Shown: in pieces, positions 7,317 through 13,303 of the stretch
How positions within the stretch are numbered: position 1 is the first letter of the stretch
Layout: every line of letters starts with the position of its first letter
NCBI GenBank assembly: GCA_964498075.1
Contig: CAZCGA010000062.1
Location: 1-34,459, forward strand
Reading direction: 5' to 3'
Source: CAZCGA01 sp964498075
Lineage (GTDB): Bacteria; Desulfobacterota; Binatia; HRBIN30
Length of the DNA stretch: 34,459 nucleotides
Made by a program: the position numbers and the translations under genes
The notes under the pieces: model-generated
Databases searched by the model: none
Told to the model about the DNA's origin: nothing
What the model saw: the letters and a program-made list of their open reading frames with translations, nothing else

Positions 7317-7385
7317 ATGACTGAAGGCTCGCTGCTTCGCGATCTGGTCATTCCGTTCGCCGCCGCGGGGGAGCCGCTCGCGTGA
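7317..7385 (+). CDS. Possible 22-residue small protein coupled to the zinc-ribbon gene
   Basis: ATG at 7317 opens a 22-codon frame (MTEGSLLRDLVIPFAAAG...). Its TGA overlaps the GTG start of the next gene as GTGA. I recognise no family and see no clear ribosome site. The overlap is the only support. It may instead be the end of a decayed gene. Confidence 0.25.
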   Translation: MTEGSLLRDLVIPFAAAGEPLA

Positions 7386-7693
7386 TCGGGCTGCTGCTCG
7401 GCATCGTCGTGCTGGCCGCCCTCATCGCCGTGGCGGTCCGCCGGGCGCAACGGACGCGCGCCACGCGTCGCCAACCTGGGGCGACCATTCACCGCCCGGT
7501 CGCCGTCAGTCGATTCGACGAGATCGACAGTGCCGTGCGTGCACGGGGCTGCTGGTGTGGGGGCGCCTTCGTCGCCGTGGGTGAGACCTCGCGTACCGCC
7601 GGTGTGCGTCGCTTCCGCATTGTCCGCCTGGTCTGCAACCAGTGCGAGCGCGAGGAGCTGATGTACTTCGACGTCACGGAGGTGTTTCACTAG
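7382..7693 (+). CDS. Small membrane-anchored protein with zinc-ribbon cysteines
   Basis: 103 residues, starting at a GTG that overlaps the preceding small frame by 4 nt. Residues 2-18 (IGLLLGIVVLAALIAVAV) form one N-terminal membrane segment followed by a basic stretch of Arg. Four cysteines in two pairs, CWCG near residue 57 and CNQC near 86, are spaced like a zinc ribbon or rubredoxin-type knuckle. The topology would place the zinc domain in the cytoplasm. I do not recognise a named family and give no function. It is followed by an amidase remnant, so it may have stood in a longer operon. Confidence 0.6.
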   Translation: MIGLLLGIVVLAALIAVAVRRAQRTRATRRQPGATIHRPVAVSRFDEIDSAVRARGCWCGGAFVAVGETSRTAGVRRFRIVRLVCNQCEREELMYFDVTEVFH

Positions 7694-7765
7694 CCCTGCG
7701 CGCGCCAGGCTGATCCGCTGTTGCGCGAACCCGGTACCTATGCTCTGTGGCGAGATGGAGGTTTC

Positions 7766-7996
7766 ATGGCGCTGAACGACATCTGCGCACTGACTGTCGA
7801 GCAACTGAGCATTCGCATTCGTCGTAAGGATCTCTCCCCGGTCGAGGCGACGGCGGGGCTCTCCGCGGAAGGCCTGCCGATTGGCGTGCACGTGATGGCG
7901 GCGCACTTCGACGAGGTGCACGCCCTGCGGGTCGCCAACGCCATCATTCAAAGTGCCCCCGAGCTGAGGCAGCTGCGGTCGCCACTCGCCGCGTGA
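7766..7996 (+). pseudogene. Amidase (GatA-like) reduced to its two ends by an in-frame internal deletion
   Basis: 76 residues. The first 28 (ALNDICALTVEQLSIRIRRK, then LSPVEAT) match the N-terminus of amidase-signature enzymes. The remainder (GLSAEGLPIGVHVMAAHFDE, then LRVANAI) matches their C-terminus. About 400 residues, including the Ser-Ser-Lys catalytic centre, are missing, and the join at about 7850 is in frame. A good ribosome site, ATGGAGG, precedes the ATG at 7766, and the TGA overlaps the next gene's GTG. The product cannot be an active amidase. Translation through it could still drive the downstream gene by coupling, which may explain why the frame has been kept. Confidence 0.75.
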
Positions 7997-8913
7997 CTCC
8001 CTTGAGCGATCGAGCCCCTAGCGCCGAAGTCGCCGTCATTGGATACGGCTCGCTCATGAGCGGGTTGGGGTTGCAGCCGCTCGGACACATGCGCGTCCGT
8101 GCCGCTTCGCGCGTGGCGCTGCTCAACACACGGCGCGGCTTCGGGAAGTTCTCGCAGCACGGCGATCGGTTCGCCATGGTGCTGGAGCCGCTGCGCAGCG
8201 GCCTATCCATCGAGGCCCACACCCTGGAGGCCGACGCACCGTCATCGGACGTTCCCGAGGGCCTCAGCTTGCTCGTGCAGCCGAATGATCTGGCCCGCCT
8301 GTGCGACCGTGAAGGGTACAGCAGCGGCGCCGTGCAGCGCCTGCGCCAGGAGGCTGCGGCGAAGCGGGTCGACCTCGCCACATTCCTGTGGTCGCTGTTC
8401 AACGACGTCGGGTTCGACGTCACCGCCTTTCGCCAGCGCCTGTTCAAGCTGGTGGGCTACACTTCGCCGCACTACGTCCCGCACCCGGTGCGCCTGGACG
8501 GGGAGCGCTTCGCCATCACCTTCCTGGCCCCGGGCAAGGAGGGCACAGGCTCGGAACGCGTCACCGCGGTGCGCGTGCGAACGGGCAACGAGGCACTGCT
8601 CACCGCCACCGAGGCGTGGCAGCGCAAGCCCAATCCCACCCAGCTGGAGTACTTTGCCTCCTGCTTCCTGGGAGGCGTGCACGGCGTTTCCATCCGCGAC
8701 CTGACGGCGCCGATACTCGAAGACGACGCGCTGCGGGCACAGGTGCGCGCCAAGATCGTCGAGGAGCAGCAGCGCGAGCTGCCGCGGTTCCTCGAAATGA
8801 CCGGCCTCGATCATCACGCCTACTGGCAGGCGTTCGGGCCGCCGACGCACAGCCTGCGGCGCAGCGGCCTGGAAGAGTTTCTCCGAGGTCGGCAAATAGA
8901 GCGCACACCATGA
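7993..8913 (+). CDS. Gamma-glutamylcyclotransferase-like protein
   Basis: 306 residues from a GTG overlapping the previous stop (GTGA). The segment VAVIGYGSLMSGLG near residue 13 carries the YGSL motif that forms the glycine-rich substrate loop in the gamma-glutamylcyclotransferase/AIG2 fold. The protein is longer than most members, and the rest (for example FLWSLFNDVGFDVTAFRQRL) is not familiar to me. It may act on gamma-glutamyl or similar amide substrates, but the family holds many proteins of unknown role. The end overlaps the QueD-like gene by 4 nt (ATGA), so the two are co-translated. Confidence 0.5.
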   Translation: MTPLSDRAPSAEVAVIGYGSLMSGLGLQPLGHMRVRAASRVALLNTRRGFGKFSQHGDRFAMVLEPLRSGLSIEAHTLEADAPSSDVPEGLSLLVQPNDLARLCDREGYSSGAVQRLRQEAAAKRVDLATFLWSLFNDVGFDVTAFRQRLFKLVGYTSPHYVPHPVRLDGERFAITFLAPGKEGTGSERVTAVRVRTGNEALLTATEAWQRKPNPTQLEYFASCFLGGVHGVSIRDLTAPILEDDALRAQVRAKIVEEQQRELPRFLEMTGLDHHAYWQAFGPPTHSLRRSGLEEFLRGRQIERTP

Positions 8914-9404
8914 GCACCCACGCGTTCAAGGTCCACGTCACCAAGGACTATCTGAAGTTCAACGCCGCGCACTTCATCGCCTACAAGGGCTTCCGCGAAG
9001 CGCTGCACGGGCACAACTACCGCGTCTCGGTCGAGGTCGAGGGCGAGCTCGGACCGCAAGGGTATGTCCTCGACTTCGGCCTGGTGAAGCAGGTCGCGCG
9101 GCGCGTCTGCGAGCGCCTCGACGAGAAGGTCCTGCTACCGGCGCTCAGCGACTGCGTGCACATCCGCGAAGACGGCGCCCAGGTGATCGCAACCTACGAG
9201 GACGATGAGTTCCGCTTTCCGCGTGCCGACGTCGTGCTGGTACCCATCGTTCACAGCTCGGCGGAGGAGCTGGCGCGCTATCTCGTCGGCGAGATCCGCA
9301 AGGAGCTGCAGGCCGAGGGTGTGCAGGGCCTCCGCACCATTCAGATCGGCGTCGAGGAGACGCCGGGGCAAGCGGCCTACTGTCGGGAGATGGCAGACGA
9401 GTAG
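8910..9404 (+). CDS. 6-pyruvoyl-tetrahydropterin synthase / QueD family protein lacking the catalytic Cys
   Basis: 164 residues. Starts at the ATG overlapping the previous TGA. Zinc-binding histidines are present: FNAAHF near residue 15 and LHGHNY near 31-36. A C-terminal Glu block (GVEETPG) matches the pterin-binding Glu. QueD has a Cys four residues before HGH. Here the sequence is GFREALHGH, with Arg at that place and a Glu three before the His. Some COG0720 members with Glu in this region make the folate precursor 6-hydroxymethyl-dihydropterin instead of the queuosine precursor, so a folate role is possible. No other queuosine or folate genes are in view. Confidence 0.8.
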   Translation: MSTHAFKVHVTKDYLKFNAAHFIAYKGFREALHGHNYRVSVEVEGELGPQGYVLDFGLVKQVARRVCERLDEKVLLPALSDCVHIREDGAQVIATYEDDEFRFPRADVVLVPIVHSSAEELARYLVGEIRKELQAEGVQGLRTIQIGVEETPGQAAYCREMADE

Positions 9405-9448
9405 ACGACAGACAACAGACTGCAGGCAACGGATTACGGACAGCGGAC

Positions 9449-9730
9449 ATGAGATTGGGAACGTCGGGGCTGGTGGTGGCTCTCGTCTGCGCGGTTGGTT
9501 TGGGCGCGTGCAGCGTCCAGCTGCCCGAGCCGGAGTCGGAGGGCGCCAAGCTCTATACGCAGCGCTGCAACAGCTGCCATCGGCTCTACGCGCCGGCCAG
9601 CTTGAAGTACGAAATGTGGAAGATTCAGCTCGAGCGCATGCAGGGCGAGATGGCGCGGCGCGGGCAGCCACCGCTAACGCCGCAGGAGCTCGCCGTCGTC
9701 CTCGACTACCTCAAGCGCCACGCCGGCTGA
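9449..9730 (+). CDS. Small c-type cytochrome lipoprotein
   Basis: 93 residues. Residues 1-20 form a lipoprotein signal with lipobox GLGAC, and Cys21 would be lipidated. A single heme-attachment motif, CNSCH, lies at residues 40-44. Two methionines in LERMQGEM are candidates for the sixth heme ligand. The mature domain is only about 73 residues, at the small end for cytochrome c. It would be anchored to a membrane in the periplasm and carry electrons, partner unknown. Its last 20 bp overlap the 3' end of the convergent gene at 9711. Confidence 0.75.
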   Translation: MRLGTSGLVVALVCAVGLGACSVQLPEPESEGAKLYTQRCNSCHRLYAPASLKYEMWKIQLERMQGEMARRGQPPLTPQELAVVLDYLKRHAG

Positions 9731-11321
9731 CCGGCTGCGCGTGCTCGTACAACCCGTACCCGTCTTCGTCGCCGCGCCGGAAGCGCGCCGTGCCGAAGGT
9801 CACCCGCAAGTAATCGCCGCCGCCGGCCGGCCGCAGGATCGTCATGCGTGAGAGGGGCCGGCCGTGCACCGGCGGCTCAGCCTCGCACACCAGCTCGAAT
9901 GCCACCGGCGTGTAGGCATCGCCGTCGTTGCTAACGGCGATGCGCGCGCGCCGCAGCGGGGTCACCGCATCGCCGCGGAACCGCAGGCCGAGGCCGTCGC
10001 CGCCAGTCACCCGCGACAACAGACCGCACTGGGTGCCGAACGCCGCCGCAATCATCGTCTGCGCACCCGACCCGGCCGCGCGGAACGCCCCGGCGTTGGC
10101 GAAGCCGCCGCTGTGCACTTGGACCGCGCGTCCGGCAATGACAACCTCGCCACGCACGGTTCCAAACCGGGCCGGTGTGCCGGCTCCTGACGCATGCGAC
10201 GGGCGAAACTCGATCGCCACCTCGGCCTCAACCAGCCGCGACGCCGCCAGCGCCGCCTCGAGGTCCATGTATACGGCCGCATCGTCGAGGGCCATCATGG
10301 GCCCGGCGAATTGCAACCGCATCGATTCGCCGACCGTGTCGAAGCGTAGCGGCGGGACCGCGCCCGAGGAATCGGACGCCACCTCTTCACCGGTGAACAG
10401 CGCAATGCGTTGCCCACCAAGGAACAGCAGAAGTCGTCCGCCCCATGACCGTGCGCCCGCCCGTCCTACGCCGGCGAAGAGCCCGACGTCCGCGGCCGCG
10501 TCGTAGAACTGCAGCGCCGCTGGCGCAGTGCCCAGTGCTGAACCCTGTGCGCGGCGTTCGGAACGTCCAGCCGGAGCGTCCGATGGTGAAGATCGGAAGG
10601 CCTGCATCACGGCGCCGAGGAACCGATCGCGCCACATTCCGGGCCAGCGGAGCGGAATGCCCAGCTCGAGTTGCATGGCGTTGAGCCGGCCCGCGTCCGC
10701 CCACGCCGCGATGCGAGCGCTCGCGTCGTCGGGCTCGCAGAGGCGCGACGCGAACAGCTGCACGAGATTGTTCGGATGGCTCGCCGGGTAGCGCTCGCCG
10801 ATCGCGGCGCGGATCTCCACCCGCGCGCAGGCCGCGCGCAGCGCCGCAATGCGGTTGCGCAGGTAGCCGACACTGACCGTCAGCTGCGCGCCGTCGGAAA
10901 TATGGAACCCGTCTTCGGTGTCGATCGCACCGATGCCGACGTCGCACTTCGGTTGGCCCGTGTTCCAGCCGTGCACGAACACCACCTCGGCCTGCGCATG
11001 CCGTTCCAGGATACTGCCGATCTCCTGCACCAGCAGATCCAGGAACCACGGCGCGCGACGGCGCACCTGCGAGGTCCGATTCAGATCCAGGACGTTGCGG
11101 TCGAGGCGCTCGTTGATGATCACGCCGGCGCCGAGCCGCTCGGCAAGTATGCGCGTGACCTCCGGCGTGTACAGGTCGTTGACCCGCAGCCGCGGTGGCG
11201 GTGCCTGCGGGTCGATAGGCGGCCGCCGTCCACCGTGCGGCGCCACCAGCAGGACCGCACTGTCGCCCCTGCGCCACTCACAGGAAGCATTGACGATTGA
11301 GTCACTGACCCATTGGGTCAT
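9711..11321 (-). CDS. N-formylglutamate amidohydrolase-like domain fused to a beta-rich C-terminal domain
   Basis: 536 residues. The first 230 or so resemble N-formylglutamate amidohydrolase: VLLVAPHGGRRPP near residue 25, NDLYTPEVTRILAERLGAG near 48, and ERLDRNVLDLNR near 70, equivalent to the family's RxxxDLNR. A VVFVHGWN block near 113 may hold a metal-binding His. The C-terminal 270 residues alternate beta-type segments and recall the lipocalin-like sandwich of CrtC/hydroxyneurosporene-synthase relatives (ARFGTVRGEVVIAGR); this is tentative. The ATG lies only 4 nt after the stop of the deazaflavin gene, so it belongs to the F420-type operon. The first codons lie in a TGACCCA/TGGGTCA palindrome shared in part with the pyrD leader. 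Confidence 0.6.
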   Translation of the reverse strand: MTQWVSDSIVNASCEWRRGDSAVLLVAPHGGRRPPIDPQAPPPRLRVNDLYTPEVTRILAERLGAGVIINERLDRNVLDLNRTSQVRRRAPWFLDLLVQEIGSILERHAQAEVVFVHGWNTGQPKCDVGIGAIDTEDGFHISDGAQLTVSVGYLRNRIAALRAACARVEIRAAIGERYPASHPNNLVQLFASRLCEPDDASARIAAWADAGRLNAMQLELGIPLRWPGMWRDRFLGAVMQAFRSSPSDAPAGRSERRAQGSALGTAPAALQFYDAAADVGLFAGVGRAGARSWGGRLLLFLGGQRIALFTGEEVASDSSGAVPPLRFDTVGESMRLQFAGPMMALDDAAVYMDLEAALAASRLVEAEVAIEFRPSHASGAGTPARFGTVRGEVVIAGRAVQVHSGGFANAGAFRAAGSGAQTMIAAAFGTQCGLLSRVTGGDGLGLRFRGDAVTPLRRARIAVSNDGDAYTPVAFELVCEAEPPVHGRPLSRMTILRPAGGGDYLRVTFGTARFRRGDEDGYGLYEHAQPVSRRGA

Positions 11322-11325
11322 TTGC

Positions 11326-11682
11326 TCAGCACTGAATCTCTGCCACCACGGCGCGCTTCGTCATCCCGAGCAGCTGGAAGACCCAGGCGAAGAGGTACTT
11401 GCGGCGGAAGAGGGCGAGGATGCGGCGCACTTCGGCGGGGTGGCTGATCGGGGTGGCGCGCCCTACAACGGCGCCTTGCCCGAAGTCGAGCTGCACCGCG
11501 GGTTGCTTCACCAGGTTCTTGTACCAGTCGGCCGTCGGACCGCGGACGTGCTGGACGTACAAGCGCTGCGCATCGGCCACCACGAACCAGATAGTGACGG
11601 CGTGCTGCCGGCCGGACTTGCGTCCCGTCGTCGTCAGGCGAAACGTCGACTGCCGCGCATACGAGGTCAGGTCGATTGCCAT
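11326..11682 (-). CDS. DDN-type (nitroreductase family) deazaflavin-dependent protein
   Basis: 118 residues. STFRLTTTGRKSGRQH near residue 10 is the signature of the F420H2-dependent DDN/FDOR family, whose split-barrel fold binds deazaflavin. WFVVADAQRLYVQHV and PTADWYKNLVKQPAV continue the family pattern. The start is the ATG at 11682, which overlaps the luciferase-like gene's stop as TGATG, so the two are coupled; an upstream ATG at 11715 would lie inside that gene. The protein probably reduces an unknown substrate with F420H2 or binds a related cofactor. The C-terminus (LFAWVFQLLGMTKRAVV) is hydrophobic and may touch the membrane. Confidence 0.85.
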   Translation of the reverse strand: MAIDLTSYARQSTFRLTTTGRKSGRQHAVTIWFVVADAQRLYVQHVRGPTADWYKNLVKQPAVQLDFGQGAVVGRATPISHPAEVRRILALFRRKYLFAWVFQLLGMTKRAVVAEIQC

Positions 11683-12695
11683 CACCCGTTGAACGCTTGC
11701 ACCATCTTGCGCCATCGCCCGCGCTCGCCGGCGCCGAACGGGAAGTAGAAGGCGATGCGATCGAGGTAGCCATCGTACTTCTTCCTCAGCTTGCCGACGA
11801 TGTCGTCGTACGTACCGGTGGTGGCGTAGACCTCGAGCATCTCATCGGTGATCTCCGAGGCCATGCCTCCCCAATCGCCGCGTTTCGACTTCTCCGTCAA
11901 GCGACGGCCGGTGTCGCCCCAGCCGTGCGCCTCGAGCACGCCGACGTACGCCGGGGTCGATGCATAGAAGGAGATCTGCTGGCGCACGGGTCCCTTGGCC
12001 ATCTCGATCTCGTCGGGCGTATCACCGGCGATGACGAAGGCGGTGCTGGACATCGCAATATCCTTGCGTCCCCGGCCAGTCTTCTTCAGGCCACGCTTCA
12101 CGTTTGGGAAGACCAGCTCGTCGAGGTACTTGATCGAATGGAACGGATGGATGTGAAAGCCGTCGCACAGCTCGCCGGCGAGGCGGCACATGTACTCGTT
12201 CACGCCGGCGATGTAGATTTGCGGTGGCGGATATTGGATCGGCCCGGGATTGAAGAACGGGGTCATCAGCGTGAAGTTGTAGAACTTGCCCTGGAAGTTG
12301 GGCCGCGTACCGTTCTGCCAGCAGTCCCAAATAGCGTGGATCATCTGGAGCATCTCGCGCAGCTTCGGGCCCGGGTGTTCCCACTTCACGCCGAAGCGCC
12401 GTTCGTTGTGTCCCTTCACCTGCGTGCCGAGGCCGAGGATGAAGCGGCCACCCGATTGCGCCTGCAGGTCCCAGCCGATCTGCGCCAGCACCATGGGGCT
12501 GCGCGGAAAGGCCACGGCGATCGACGTGCCCAGCTTGATGCGCTTGGTGTGCTCCGCCGCCAGCACCAGCGGGAAGAACGGATCGTGGCTGGTCTCCGCC
12601 GTCCACAGCGTATCGAAGCCCATCTCTTCCGCTTCCTTCGCCGCCGCCGCCACGTCGTGCAGCGAGGCAGTCAGCATTCCGGTATCGAGCTTCAC
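11682..12695 (-). CDS. LLM-class (luciferase-like) F420-dependent oxidoreductase
   Basis: 337 residues. The GTG at 12695 is chosen because AAGGAGG sits just upstream; a longer frame runs into repeat DNA. The N-terminus (KLDTGMLTASLHDVAAAAKE, then MGFDTLWTAETSHDPF) matches the F420-dependent luciferase-like group described from mycobacteria (MSMEG_2256 type). The barrel motifs IKLGTSIAVAFPRSPM and GGRFILGLGTQVKGHNERRF follow, with IYIAGVNEYMCRLAGEL later. These enzymes use F420 to oxidise or reduce alcohols, ketones or imines; the substrate is unknown. It is the first gene of a three-gene operon with the DDN-type protein and the amidohydrolase-like fusion, so all three may serve one catabolic or detoxifying route. 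Confidence 0.9.
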   Translation of the reverse strand: MKLDTGMLTASLHDVAAAAKEAEEMGFDTLWTAETSHDPFFPLVLAAEHTKRIKLGTSIAVAFPRSPMVLAQIGWDLQAQSGGRFILGLGTQVKGHNERRFGVKWEHPGPKLREMLQMIHAIWDCWQNGTRPNFQGKFYNFTLMTPFFNPGPIQYPPPQIYIAGVNEYMCRLAGELCDGFHIHPFHSIKYLDELVFPNVKRGLKKTGRGRKDIAMSSTAFVIAGDTPDEIEMAKGPVRQQISFYASTPAYVGVLEAHGWGDTGRRLTEKSKRGDWGGMASEITDEMLEVYATTGTYDDIVGKLRKKYDGYLDRIAFYFPFGAGERGRWRKMVQAFNG

Positions 12696-12790
12696 AGGAG
12701 CCTCCTTGGCGTGTGAGTGCGAACGCGCGGCACGATAGCCCAAACGCAGGGTGAGCGCGAGACGGTGAGCCGGTGGGCTTTGCACGAGAA

Positions 12791-12912
12791 GTCGCATCCT
12801 GCCCTGCACCGTCGAACTCACCCCCTGGCCCCCTCTCTTGGAAAGAGAGGGGGAAGAGGCAAAGCTGATGTTCTGCGATCCAGCCCCCTTCTCTTCCCAA
12901 GAGAAGGGGGCT
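12791..12912 (-). repeat. Intergenic repeat family A, intact copy with two hairpins
   Basis: Two perfect hairpins: CCCCCTCTCTT/AAGAGAGGGGG (12829-12853, 3-nt loop) and AGCCCCCTTCTCTT/AAGAGAAGGGGGCT (12882-12912, 3-nt loop, 14 pairs). They are joined by a conserved linker that includes GCAAAGCTGATGTTCTG. The same sequence, reversed and split by the TIR element, occupies 54-375. The remaining gap between 12696 and 13021 shows nothing else apart from the -10 box at 13010. Confidence 0.75.
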
Positions 12913-13009
12913 TGGGGGATGAGTTTCTGAGCGTCGTGGGCGCGGCGATTTCCACTCTCGCGCAAAGCCCAGCCGGTGCATTTCGGTTGGCCCGCGTCGG
13001 CAATCCGGG

Positions 13010-13015
13010 TAGGCT
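13010..13015 (+). promoter_or_regulatory. Candidate -10 box close to the start codon
   Basis: TAGGCT ends 6 nt before the ATG at 13022; no ribosome site is present. Confidence 0.35.
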
Positions 13016-13021
13016 GTGCGC

Positions 13022-13303
13022 ATGAGTGCCAGTCGCATGGCGTCTATCGCGCTGCGTCACGCCTGGCGTGTGATCGTGCTCGTCGTCGGCCTCACGGTAC
13101 TGGCCATCGGCGTGGCGATGATCGTCCTTCCCGGTCCGGCAGTCGTGGTGATTCCCGTCGGGCTGGCGATCCTGGGCACCGAGTTTGTGTGGGCGCGGCA
13201 GCTCCTGCACCACCTCAAGGAGCGCGCCGGCCAACTGGTGAACAGCCGCCGTTCCACCGACGCAGCGTCAGCGGCGAGCGAGCGTCCCGAGTCGACTACG
13301 TGA
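13022..13303 (+). CDS. PGPGW-family small transmembrane protein
   Basis: 93 residues from the ATG at 13022 (a GTG two codons upstream is less likely). Two hydrophobic segments, at about 14-33 and 38-55, flank the loop motif LPGPAVVVIP, the hallmark of the PGPGW family of small bacterial membrane proteins. FVWARQLLHHLKER then begins a charged cytoplasmic tail. The function of the family is unknown. The 3' end overlaps the convergent molybdopterin gene by 8 bp. Confidence 0.75.
   Translation: MSASRMASIALRHAWRVIVLVVGLTVLAIGVAMIVLPGPAVVVIPVGLAILGTEFVWARQLLHHLKERAGQLVNSRRSTDAASAASERPESTT

Noticed and set aside
12829..12912. Hairpins read as rho-independent terminators
   Set aside because: They lie upstream of both neighbouring gene starts, have no T-tract and belong to a dispersed repeat.
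12696..12965. N-terminal extension of the luciferase-like frame
   Set aside because: It runs through repeat family A; the AAGGAGG-GTG at 12695 and family homology place the start there.
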